Shown: positions 26,116 to 35,460 of the stretch, piece by piece
How positions within the stretch are numbered: position 1 is the stretch's first letter
Layout of the letters: the number at the start of each line of letters is the position of its first letter
DNA from: Diaphorobacter limosus
Lineage (GTDB): Bacteria > Pseudomonadota > Gammaproteobacteria > Burkholderiales > Burkholderiaceae_C
Reading direction: 5' to 3'
Assembly (NCBI RefSeq): GCF_033100095.1
Contig: NZ_CP136921.1
Span: forward strand, 2,388,501 to 2,452,500
DNA length: 64,000 nt
Program-made: the position numbers and the translations under genes
Notes under the pieces: model-generated
Databases searched by the model: none
The model's input: the letters and a program-made list of their open reading frames with translations, nothing else
What the model was told of the DNA's origin: nothing

Positions 26116-26991
26116 ATGCAATCTCCCCTGCCCGTCCTGGCCCTGCTGTGCAACGCCCTGCTGTGGGGCCTGTCGTGGTGGCCGTTTCGCAGCATGCATG
26201 CCGCCGGCCTGCACCCGCTGTGGGCCACGGCCGTCATGTACACACTGGTCTGCGCCGTGATGCTGGTCGCGCGCCCAGGCAGCCTGGGCGATCTGCTGCG
26301 CCAGCCGGCGCTATGGCTGCTGGCGCTGAACTCGGGCATCAACAACATGGCCTTCAACTGGGCCGTGACCGTGGGCGACGTGGTGCGCGTGGTGCTGGTG
26401 TTCTACCTCATGCCCGCCTGGCTGGTGCTGCTGGCCTGGCGCATCCTGGGCGAGCGCCCCACGCCGGCGGCGCTGGCACGCCTGGGGCTGGCCTTTGGCG
26501 GCGTGGCGCTGGTGCTGGTGCCGGCCGGGGCCAGCTGGGGCGGCCTGCTGGCCAACCTGTCGCTGGCCGACGCGCTGGCGCTGCTGGGCGGCTTCACCTT
26601 TGCCGTGACCAACGTGCTGCTGCGGCGCCTGCACACCGTGCCCGGCCCGGCGCGCATGCTGGCCATGTTTGCCGGTTGCATGGGCCTGGGCTGGCTGGCC
26701 GCGCTGGCCGGGCTGGCGGCGGGCGTGGTGCCGGCCTTTCCGGCCTTCGACCCGCGCTGGGCCGCCATGGCCGCCGCCCTGGCGCTGCTGCTGATGCTGG
26801 GCAACTGGGCGCTGCAGTACGGCGCCGCGCGCCTGCCCACGGCGATCACCGGCGTGGTGATGCTGTCGGAGGTGCTGTTCGCCAGCGTGTCATCGGTGCT
26901 GCTGGGCGCCGCCCAACTGCAGCCGCGCACCCTGGCCGGCGGCGCACTGATCGTGCTGGCCGCCCTGTGGGCAACGCTGCAGCGGCGCTGA
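26116..26991 (+). CDS. EamA/DMT-family transporter
   Basis: A 291-aa inner-membrane exporter with ten hydrophobic segments in two EamA repeats. The N-terminal LALLCNALLWGLSWWPFR and the second-repeat TFAVTNVLLRRL and LPTAITGVVMLSEVLFASVSS, with the conserved Glu, are typical. Substrate unknown. ATG 26116 follows two repeat elements that fill the 185-bp leader; no strong ribosome-binding site is visible. Confidence 0.86.
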   Translation: MQSPLPVLALLCNALLWGLSWWPFRSMHAAGLHPLWATAVMYTLVCAVMLVARPGSLGDLLRQPALWLLALNSGINNMAFNWAVTVGDVVRVVLVFYLMPAWLVLLAWRILGERPTPAALARLGLAFGGVALVLVPAGASWGGLLANLSLADALALLGGFTFAVTNVLLRRLHTVPGPARMLAMFAGCMGLGWLAALAGLAAGVVPAFPAFDPRWAAMAAALALLLMLGNWALQYGAARLPTAITGVVMLSEVLFASVSSVLLGAAQLQPRTLAGGALIVLAALWATLQRR

Positions 26992-27009
26992 AAACAGGAC
27001 ACGCCAGAA

Positions 27010-27067
27010 TGGAAAAAGACCGCGGTTCTGCGGCCTTCTGTTGCTGGCGCCGCCCCTTTCCGGGGCG
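27010..27067 (+). terminator. Hairpin region after the DMT gene
   Basis: AGACCGC-GGTTCT-GCGGCCT (one mismatch) followed by TCTGTT, and then CGCCCC-TTTCC-GGGGCG, lie between the convergent DMT and PEP-CTERM genes. Terminator function is plausible, but T-runs are weak. Confidence 0.4.
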
Positions 27068-27094
27068 CTGCGCCTGCCGGGTGATCCTTGCGGA

Positions 27095-27859
27095 TCAGGC
27101 GGCTTTCTTCTGGCGCTGGCGGGCCGCGGCCAGGCCGGCAAAGCCCAGGCCCAGCAGTGCCAGCGAGCCGGGCTCGGGCACCTGGCCGGTGGGCGGATTC
27201 ACGGCGCCAAAGCCATCCAGATAGACGTAACCTGCATGACCGCCATAAGGGCAGTCAGAGGCCAGCAGTGTCAGCGTGAAGTCATGCCCCACGGCACTCA
27301 GTGCCGCCAGGTCGATCTGCTCCACCACCCAGCCCGAGGAGTACCAGTTGCCAAACTTCGTCCAGGTCACGCCGGACGTCCCCGACCCAATGGAGCCGGC
27401 AGAGCTGTAGGCGCGGCTCACCAGGTTGGTGCCCACCGTATCGTCCCTCAGCGTAAGAGAGAAATAGTCGGAATCCGCGAGGCCGTGCGAGGCTTCCAAC
27501 ACCGCGTTCCAGGCAAAGAAGATGCTGTTGTCGGTGTAGTTGTTGACCGTCTGGCTTATGGTCGAGACAGACCTGTTGTTCACTGCGTCGTTGACGCGTA
27601 CCGAGTAACCGCCGCCATAGACCCGGTTGGCCCCGGTGATGGGGTCGGTACCACCGATCATGATGGTGTTGTTGGACGGGCCGCCTGCGTAGGTCGCAGG
27701 ATTAACCGGTGCGCCGCCACCAGACCAAAAGCCACCCCCGCCCGTCCAGCCATTGAGGTTGCCATCCTCAAAGCCACCATTGACAAACGCACCGGCGTAT
27801 GCGGATGTGCCGAGCGTCATCAGAATCGCAGCGGCCATGGAACCCAGTTTTTTGCTCAT
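27095..27859 (-). CDS. PEP-CTERM sorting domain-containing secreted protein
   Basis: A 254-aa exported protein. A signal peptide spans ~1-23 (MSKKLGSMAAAILMTLGTSA), then an aromatic/Gly-rich beta domain (FVNGGFEDGNLNGWTGGGGF is the typical N-terminus of PEP-CTERM proteins with a carbohydrate-binding-like jelly roll). The tail is VPEPGSLALLGLGFAGLAAA then RQRQKK, an exosortase signal. AGGA precedes ATG 27859 by seven bases. It shares promoter architecture with the other PEP-CTERM gene at 8.5 kb though the mature domains differ, implying a common regulator. Function of the mature protein is unknown; cell-surface or matrix association is expected. Confidence 0.9.
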   Translation of the reverse strand: MSKKLGSMAAAILMTLGTSAYAGAFVNGGFEDGNLNGWTGGGGFWSGGGAPVNPATYAGGPSNNTIMIGGTDPITGANRVYGGGYSVRVNDAVNNRSVSTISQTVNNYTDNSIFFAWNAVLEASHGLADSDYFSLTLRDDTVGTNLVSRAYSSAGSIGSGTSGVTWTKFGNWYSSGWVVEQIDLAALSAVGHDFTLTLLASDCPYGGHAGYVYLDGFGAVNPPTGQVPEPGSLALLGLGFAGLAAARQRQKKAA

Positions 27860-27910
27860 ATCGAATCCTTTCAGGTGCCGTTGACAAAAGGTTGACACCC
27901 GGAAACGCAT

Positions 27911-27927
27911 AAGCAACGTTTGTGCCA
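27911..27927 (-). promoter_or_regulatory. Sigma-54 (-24/-12) promoter of PEP-CTERM gene 2
   Basis: On the minus strand TGGCAC-AAACG-TTGCTT is a full match to the RpoN consensus, about 50 bp upstream of ATG 27859. The extended TGGCACAAA.....TGCTTAT sequence is the same as at 8444. Confidence 0.82.
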
Positions 27928-27989
27928 CCGGGAAATGCCATTGATTTCATTGGATTTTTTAGAGAAAACACTCTCCGCACCGGGAGATA

Positions 27990-28011
27990 TGTAAAAAATG
28001 TCGACAAGTTG
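27990..28011 (-). promoter_or_regulatory. Conserved upstream element of PEP-CTERM promoter 2
   Basis: On the minus strand CAACTTGTCGACATTTTTTA then CA; it contains the palindrome TGTCGACA and lies 62 bp before the -24 box. The matching element at 8360-8380 has nearly the same spacing. With the sigma-54 promoter and repeats below it fills the 343-bp gap 27860-28202. Confidence 0.62.
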
Positions 28012-28089
28012 CAGCCGCCGCCTAGCGCACCGACCGGGCCTTTGGCCATGCTTCAAAACCCAGACAGGCCACGCAACCAACAGAAATCA

Positions 28090-28175
28090 GGCGTGGAGCC
28101 ACGCCTGTGAAGGCGGATGTTGTGGCAGCGGCTTCAGTCGCGAACAACACCATTCGCGGCTGAAGCCGCTGCCAC
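28090..28175. repeat. Two hairpins: GGCGTGG dyad and 23-bp-arm REP-like element
   Basis: GGCGTGG-AG-CCACGCC forms a perfect hairpin at 28090-28105. A second structure has arms 28122-28144 and 28153-28175 (core GTGGCAGCGGCTTCAG) with one mismatch and an 8-nt loop, similar to the widespread REP-type sequence containing GCGGCTTCAGCCGCGAA. They separate the PEP-CTERM promoter from the AmiS/UreI gene end. Confidence 0.75.
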
Positions 28176-28202
28176 GACCTGTAGAAAGATCAACGGGCTG
28201 TA

Positions 28203-28718
28203 TCAGTAAAGCCGACCGGAAAGCAGCAGATAGCCCGGCAGCCAGCCCGTCAGCACGCCCTGGGCGATGCACATGGCGCCGGTGAAGCAGCCGATGTCGC
28301 GCCCGCGCGCCAGCAGCAGCCAGAACAGGGCCCACAGCAGAGCCCAGGCGGCCCAGTTGGCGCCCATCCACCAGTCCAGCAGGCTGCGGGCGCCGGCCAG
28401 GGTGTCCAGCGCCACGGGCACGGCGGTAATCGCGACGAACAGGCTGAACCAGCCCAGGCCGCGCCCGTCGGCGCCGCTGAAGCGGTTGGCCGCCACCCAC
28501 AGGTAGGTGAAGGCGAACAGCAGCGTCAGCGCCCCGCCCTGGATGGAATGGGCGTCGGCGCCCGGGCCGAAGATGGAAAACAGGCCTATCGCCAGCGACA
28601 CCAGGCCGACGAAGACGTTGATGACCCAGATCTCGCGGTCGGCGATATGGCCGCGCATCCACAGGCCGTTCAGGCACAGCACGGCGCCCACGTAGAACAG
28701 CGATACGCCCAGCCACAT
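28203..28718 (-). CDS. AmiS/UreI-family amide/urea channel
   Basis: A 171-aa membrane protein with six hydrophobic helices, matching the proton-gated urea channel UreI and amide transporter AmiS. Conserved pieces are GVSLFYVGAVLCLNGLWM at the start, FTYLWVAAN in the middle, and a Trp-rich WWMGANWAAWALLWALFWLL. The family facilitates entry of urea or short amides to cytoplasmic urease or amidase; none of these enzymes is nearby, so the substrate is unassigned. It lies 11 bp after proQ in the same direction. Confidence 0.87.
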   Translation of the reverse strand: MWLGVSLFYVGAVLCLNGLWMRGHIADREIWVINVFVGLVSLAIGLFSIFGPGADAHSIQGGALTLLFAFTYLWVAANRFSGADGRGLGWFSLFVAITAVPVALDTLAGARSLLDWWMGANWAAWALLWALFWLLLARGRDIGCFTGAMCIAQGVLTGWLPGYLLLSGRLY

Positions 28719-28729
28719 GACGCCGCTCC

Positions 28730-29536
28730 TCAGCCCTTGGCCTGCGGGCGGCGTGCCCGCGCCAGGGACTGGGTGACGGCGCGGCGATCCATGCCGTACA
28801 TGTCGGCGAACTGCTCGGGCGTGGCGCCGCTGGCCTCGAAGGCGCGCGCCAGGGCCTCGGCCTTGGCATCGCGCTCCGCCACTTCGGCAAAGGCTTCGTC
28901 CAGCAGGGCGTTGGCCTTGTCGTCGCGCCCGCGCACCAGGGCGTCGTAGGCCTCGCGGGTGAGGCCGCTGGCCTCGAAGGCCTGGGCGATGCGCCGGCGC
29001 AGCGTGGCCGTCAAGTCCTCGCCGTCACGCGGTTTGCGGCGGCGGAACACCTCCAACAGCGCGTGGTGCACATGCTCGGGCGCCATGTCCTCCACGGCCT
29101 GGCCTTGCAGGTCATGGCGCTTCATGCCCTGGGCCACGGCATTCAGGTAGCGCGTGGAGCGGGTGTGGATGGCGAGGGCGAGCTTGAGCGCGTCCTTGTC
29201 GATGGCCTCGCCGTGCGCGGCCATCAGGTCGTGGAAGATGCCGCGCTTGAGCGGCAGGAACTGCGCACCGAACAGATGCGGGTACCAGCCGGCCAGCTGC
29301 TCGAGCAGCGGATGCGTGCGACGCGGCTGGGGCTGGGGCGGGCGCTGCTCGCCGGCCCCTTCGGGTGCGGATGCCGGCGCGGCCGGCTCGCGCCGGGCGC
29401 CGAAGCGGCGGCGCCCGCCACGGCGGTTCGCACGGGGCGCCGGCTGGGCGTGCGGCGCGGCTGCGGCCTCTGCGGCGGCGGCGGGTGGCGTGGCCTCGGC
29501 GGGGGGCGTCGGCAGGTCGTTCACGGGATCGTTCAT
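28730..29536 (-). CDS. proQ: ProQ/FinO-family RNA chaperone
   Basis: A 268-aa protein. Residues ~1-75 are a low-complexity Ala/Pro/Arg tail (with RRGGRRRFGARR), ~75-180 form the ProQ/FinO RNA-binding domain (LAGWYPHLFGAQFLPLKRGI, LAIHTRSTRYLNAV, GQAVEDMAPEHVHHA), and the Ala-rich C-terminal region is helical. ProQ binds structured sRNAs and mRNA 3' ends and shapes their stability. The N-terminal basic tail is unlike E. coli ProQ but common in betaproteobacterial homologues. The channel gene follows closely. Confidence 0.88.
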   Translation of the reverse strand: MNDPVNDLPTPPAEATPPAAAAEAAAAPHAQPAPRANRRGGRRRFGARREPAAPASAPEGAGEQRPPQPQPRRTHPLLEQLAGWYPHLFGAQFLPLKRGIFHDLMAAHGEAIDKDALKLALAIHTRSTRYLNAVAQGMKRHDLQGQAVEDMAPEHVHHALLEVFRRRKPRDGEDLTATLRRRIAQAFEASGLTREAYDALVRGRDDKANALLDEAFAEVAERDAKAEALARAFEASGATPEQFADMYGMDRRAVTQSLARARRPQAKG

Positions 29537-29589
29537 GGCTCAGAAACGCGCGGCATGGCGCATGCGGCGCGGCGGGTCAAAACCCGCCA

Positions 29590-30828
29590 TCATGCCAGCA
29601 ATGCCTCGTCCAGCAGCTCCACCCAGTGGCGCACGGGGATGTCGGTGCCGCCTTGCAGGTGGGTGATGCAACCCATGTTGGCCGACAGGATGGCCGCGGG
29701 CGGCGCGTCGGCAAAGGCCTCGCCCAGGGCGCCCAGCTTGCGCTCGCGCAGCTGCCGCGACAGCTCGGGGTTGAGCACCGAGTAGGTGCCGGCCGCGCCG
29801 CAGCACAGGTGCGATTCGGTGCGCGCCACGCGCAGCGTGAAGCCCAGGGCCGCCATATGCCGCTCCACGCCGCCGCGCAGCTTCTGGCCATGCTGCAGCG
29901 TGCAGGGCGGGTGGTAGGCAAAGGCGCGGCCGGCGGCGCGCACGCGGTCTTTCAAGAGCGGCACCAGGCCCGGCAGCAGCTCGGACAGGTCGCGCGTCAG
30001 GCTGCTGATGCGCGCCGCCTTGTCGGCGTATTGCGCGTCGCGCGCCAGGACATGGCCGTACTCCTTGACCGTGACGCCGCAGCCCGAGGCGTTCATGACC
30101 AGGCATTCGACCTCGCCGCGCTCGATGTAGGGCCACCAGGCGTCGATGTTGGCGCGCATTTGCGCGCGGCCGCCGTCCTGGTCGTTCAGGTGGAACTTGA
30201 CGGCGCCGCAGCAGCCGGCCTGGCGCGCCACGACGGTCTCTATGCCCGCGGCGTCGAGCACGCGCGCCGTGGCGCTGTTGATGTTGGGCGCCATGCTGGG
30301 CTGCACGCAGCCCTCCAGCAGCAGCACCTTGCGCGCATGGCTGCGCCGGGGCCAGGCGCCGGCCGGCGGGTGGGGCTGAACCTTGTCGCGCAAGCCCTCG
30401 GGCAGCAGGCCGCGCACGGCCCGGCCGGCCTTCATCGCGGGGGCGAATAGCGGCGAGGGCAGGCCCTCCTTGAGCAGCCAGCGCACGGCCGCCTCGCCCG
30501 CCGGGCGCGGCACTTTTTCTTCGACGATGCGCCGGCCTATGTCCACCAGGTTGCCGTATTGCACGCCGCTGGGGCAGGTGGTTTCGCAGTTACGGCAGGT
30601 CAGGCAGCGGTCCAGATGCGCTTGGGTCTTGCGCGTGGGCTCCATCCCTTCGAGCACCTGCTTGATCAGGTAGATGCGCCCGCGCGGGCTGTCCAGCTCG
30701 TCGCCCAGCAGCTGGTAGGTGGGGCAGGTGGCGGTGCAAAAGCCGCAGTGCACGCATTTGCGCAGGATGGCCTCGGCCTCCTGCCCTTCGGGCGTGCCCT
30801 GGTACTCGGGTGCGAGCTGGGTTTGCAT
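29590..30828 (-). CDS. glcF: Glycolate oxidase iron-sulfur subunit GlcF
   Basis: A 412-aa subunit transferring electrons from the flavin subunits of glycolate dehydrogenase to the respiratory chain. Two [4Fe-4S] ferredoxin motifs lie in the first ~130 residues (CVHCGFCTATCP and CLTCRNCETTCP), then two CCG-type cysteine-rich domains (LLLEGCVQPSM, AGCCGAVKFHL, and SHLCCGAAGTY). Length is typical. It is 31 bp downstream of glcE; no glcD lies next to them. Confidence 0.95.
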   Translation of the reverse strand: MQTQLAPEYQGTPEGQEAEAILRKCVHCGFCTATCPTYQLLGDELDSPRGRIYLIKQVLEGMEPTRKTQAHLDRCLTCRNCETTCPSGVQYGNLVDIGRRIVEEKVPRPAGEAAVRWLLKEGLPSPLFAPAMKAGRAVRGLLPEGLRDKVQPHPPAGAWPRRSHARKVLLLEGCVQPSMAPNINSATARVLDAAGIETVVARQAGCCGAVKFHLNDQDGGRAQMRANIDAWWPYIERGEVECLVMNASGCGVTVKEYGHVLARDAQYADKAARISSLTRDLSELLPGLVPLLKDRVRAAGRAFAYHPPCTLQHGQKLRGGVERHMAALGFTLRVARTESHLCCGAAGTYSVLNPELSRQLRERKLGALGEAFADAPPAAILSANMGCITHLQGGTDIPVRHWVELLDEALLA

Positions 30829-30859
30829 GGGTGCTTTCCTGTATGGGCCTGCCGCGCGG

Positions 30860-31978
30860 CTACAGGAGCCGGCCGGGGTTGAGGATGGCGGCCGGATCGA
30901 ACGCTTGCTTCAGGCGCCGGTGTATCGTCGCCAACGCCCCAGAATTGGCATCAAAAATGCCTTTATCGCCCATCCCATCAGCGCCAGCAGCTATAAAACA
31001 AGAAGCACTACCACCGACCTGCAGGGCCAGCGTGCGTAACGCCTCGCGGTGGTGCATGGGCGCCTGCAGCCAGCGCAGGCCACCCTGCCATTCGATGAGC
31101 GGCGCCGCCACGCCCGCGGGCAGTGGCAGCACCGGCGCCGTCTGCGGCAGGGACAGGCGCCACAGCGCCTGGTCAGCCGGGCGCGCCGCAAACCAGGGCA
31201 GACGCTGGTCGCGGCAGGCCTGCCAGTCGTCGGCCACATTCGGCGCGTCCTGCGGCTCGCCGCCCATGTCGCGACAGGCGGCCTCCACCGCCGCCCGTGC
31301 GCCGCGCAGGCGCACATAAAGCTGGCCCGCGCCGCCCTCTTCCAGCCAGCAGCTGGCATTCAAAGGCAGGGGCTGGCCGCCCCAGGCGTGCAGCATCTTC
31401 AGCGCCTCGGCCTGGCCGCAGTCAAAGCGCAGCGTGGCCTCGGCCGGCGCCACGGGCAGCACCTTCAGGCTGACCTCGGTGATCACGCCCAGCTGGCCCC
31501 AGCTGCCCGCCATCAGGCGCGAGACGTCGTAGCCGGCGACGTTCTTCATCACCTGGCCGCCAAAGCGCAGCAGCTCGCCACGGCCGTTGATGATCTCCAC
31601 GCCCAGCACGAAGTCGCGCACCGCGCCCACGCTGGCGCGCGCCGGGCCCGACAGGCCGGCGGCCACCATGCCGCCGACGGTGCCACCAGCGGCAAAGCGC
31701 GGCGGCTCGAAGGCCAGGCATTGGCCATGCCGGGCCAGCAGCGCCTCCAGCTCGGCCAGCGGCGTGCCGGCCAGGGCCGTCACCACCAGCTCGCTGGGCT
31801 CGTAGCTGACGATGCCGGCCAGGGGCCGCATGTCCAGCGGCTCGCCCGCATGGCGCGGCGCGCCGAGGCCGTGAAAGTCCTTGGTACCGCCGCCGCGGAT
31901 GCACAGCGGGGCCTGGCGCGCGGCGCTGTCGCGCACGCGGTCGATGATCTGGCTGAGGGCTGCGTCCATGGCGGCCAT
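30860..31978 (-). CDS. glcE: Glycolate oxidase FAD-binding subunit GlcE
   Basis: A 372-aa flavoprotein subunit of glycolate dehydrogenase, which oxidises glycolate to glyoxylate. The PCMH-type FAD domain includes LCIRGGGTKDFHG, the FEPPRFAAGGTVGGMVAAGL stretch, and GQVMKNVAGYDVSRLMAGS. The C-terminus ends with the family's AIHRRLKQAFDP-type helix. Residues ~326-343 (FIAAGADGMGDKGIFD region) are encoded by a family A repeat read in frame, just before that last helix; normal homologues have a Phe/Gly-rich segment there. glcD is absent from this neighbourhood: the upstream gene is amtB. Confidence 0.92.
   Translation of the reverse strand: MAAMDAALSQIIDRVRDSAARQAPLCIRGGGTKDFHGLGAPRHAGEPLDMRPLAGIVSYEPSELVVTALAGTPLAELEALLARHGQCLAFEPPRFAAGGTVGGMVAAGLSGPARASVGAVRDFVLGVEIINGRGELLRFGGQVMKNVAGYDVSRLMAGSWGQLGVITEVSLKVLPVAPAEATLRFDCGQAEALKMLHAWGGQPLPLNASCWLEEGGAGQLYVRLRGARAAVEAACRDMGGEPQDAPNVADDWQACRDQRLPWFAARPADQALWRLSLPQTAPVLPLPAGVAAPLIEWQGGLRWLQAPMHHREALRTLALQVGGSASCFIAAGADGMGDKGIFDANSGALATIHRRLKQAFDPAAILNPGRLL
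30951..31002 (-). repeat. Family A repeat read in frame inside glcE
   Basis: On the minus strand TTTTATAGCTGCTGGCGCTG, then GGGCGATAAAGGCATTTTTG. It keeps the glcE frame open and codes for about 17 residues. Confidence 0.75.
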
Positions 31979-32069
31979 GGTACTGCCGGCCCCGCGCGCG
32001 GCGGGCGGGCGCGGGTTTGATTTTTTTGAACGCGCGGCGTGAAGGCTTTGTGCCCAGCCGCACCCACCA

Positions 32070-33374
32070 TCAACGGTTGTACGCCGTCTCGCCGTGGTAG
32101 CTGATGTCCAGGCCCTGGCGCTCGGCCTCCTCGCTCACGCGCAAGCCCACCAGCAGGTCGGCGATCTTGTAGGCCACGAAGGACACCACGCCGGACCAAA
32201 CGATGGTGAACAGCACGCTCTTGACCTGTATCCACAGCTGCGCGCCCATGCTGAAGGTGTCGGGAGTCAGGCCCCCGGTGCCACCCAGGCCCTGGGCCGC
32301 GAACACGCCGGTGAGGATGGCGCCGACGATGCCGCCCAGGCCATGCACGCCGAACACGTCGAAGGCGTCGTCCACCTTGAGCATGCGCTTCAGGCCGCCC
32401 ACGCCCCACAGGCAGACCAGGCCGGAGACCAGGCCGATGGCGATGGCGCCCATGGGCCCGACAAAGCCCGCGGCCGGCGTGACCGCCACCAGGCCGGCGA
32501 CGGCGCCCGAGGCCGCGCCCAGCATCGATGCCTTGCCCTTGTGCACGGCCTCGCCCGCGCTCCACGACAGCGTGGCGGCGGCGGTGGCGAGCACGGTGTT
32601 GACGAAGGCCAGGCCGGCGACGGCGTTGGCGGCGCCGGCCGAGCCGGCGTTGAAGCCGAACCAGCCCACCCACAGCAGCGACGCGCCCACCATGGTCAGC
32701 GTCAACGAGTGCGGCGTGAACGCCTCGCGGCCAAAGCCTATGCGCTTGCCCACCATGGTGGCGCCCACCAGGCCGGCGATGCCGGCGTTGATGTGCACCA
32801 CGGTGCCGCCGGCGAAGTCCAGCGCGCCGTCCGCCGCCAGCAGACCACCACCCCAGACGATATGCGCCATGGGCACGTAGCTGAAGCTGAACCACAGCAC
32901 GGCAAAGATCAGCACGGCGGAGAACTTGATGCGCTCGGCGAACGAGCCCACGATCAGCGCCACGGTGATGGCCGCGAACGTGCCCTGGAAGGCGAAGAAC
33001 ACGTATTCGGGGATGGTGGTCAGTGCGCCAAAACTCTCCAGGCCCACGCCCTTGAGGAACATCTTGGACAGGTCGCCCACGAACTTGCCCTCGCCCGAGA
33101 ACGCCAGGCTGTAGCCGTAGATGGCCCACAGCAGCGAGCACAGGGCAAAGATCACGAACACCTGCACCAGCACCGACAGCATGTTCTTGGCCCGCCCCAG
33201 GCCGCCGTAGAACAGTGCCAGGCCGGGGATGGTCATCAGGATCACCAGCAGCGTCGAGGTCAGCATCCAGGCCGTGTCGCCCGAATCGATGCGCGGTGCG
33301 GCCGGCGCCTGGGCGCATGCGGCGCCGGCCAATAGGCACAGGCCTGGCACCAGGAAAGCGTGTACTTTTCTCAT
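32070..33374 (-). CDS. amtB: Ammonium transporter AmtB
   Basis: A 434-aa trimeric ammonium channel. A cleaved signal peptide (MRKVHAFLVPGLCLLAGAAC) precedes 11 membrane helices. Signatures are GLALFYGGLGRAKNML, the DFAGGTVVHINAGIAGLVG stretch with the twin-His region (VHINAG), LWVGWFGFNAGSA, and FGVHGLGGIVGAILTGVFA near the C-terminus. It follows glnK, whose PII protein plugs the channel when nitrogen is sufficient. The operon has a sigma-54-type promoter. Confidence 0.95.
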   Translation of the reverse strand: MRKVHAFLVPGLCLLAGAACAQAPAAPRIDSGDTAWMLTSTLLVILMTIPGLALFYGGLGRAKNMLSVLVQVFVIFALCSLLWAIYGYSLAFSGEGKFVGDLSKMFLKGVGLESFGALTTIPEYVFFAFQGTFAAITVALIVGSFAERIKFSAVLIFAVLWFSFSYVPMAHIVWGGGLLAADGALDFAGGTVVHINAGIAGLVGATMVGKRIGFGREAFTPHSLTLTMVGASLLWVGWFGFNAGSAGAANAVAGLAFVNTVLATAAATLSWSAGEAVHKGKASMLGAASGAVAGLVAVTPAAGFVGPMGAIAIGLVSGLVCLWGVGGLKRMLKVDDAFDVFGVHGLGGIVGAILTGVFAAQGLGGTGGLTPDTFSMGAQLWIQVKSVLFTIVWSGVVSFVAYKIADLLVGLRVSEEAERQGLDISYHGETAYNR

Positions 33375-33396
33375 GATGGGTCTCCGTCGCCTACGG

Positions 33397-35409
<2,013 letters not shown>

Positions 35410-35415
<6 letters not shown>

Positions 35416-35460
35416 ATAGCTTGTGGCGCTTTCTACATAAGCGCTACAGGCCTTTTTCTT
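35410..35460 (+). repeat. Dispersed repeat family A between convergent genes
   Basis: GTTTAGATAGCTTGTGGCGC, then AAGCGCTACAGGCCTTTTTC. It contains the TAG stop of comM and its T-run ends at the stop of livGF. The GCGCTT/AAGCGC pairing with a T-run gives a plausible terminator for comM. Confidence 0.8.
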
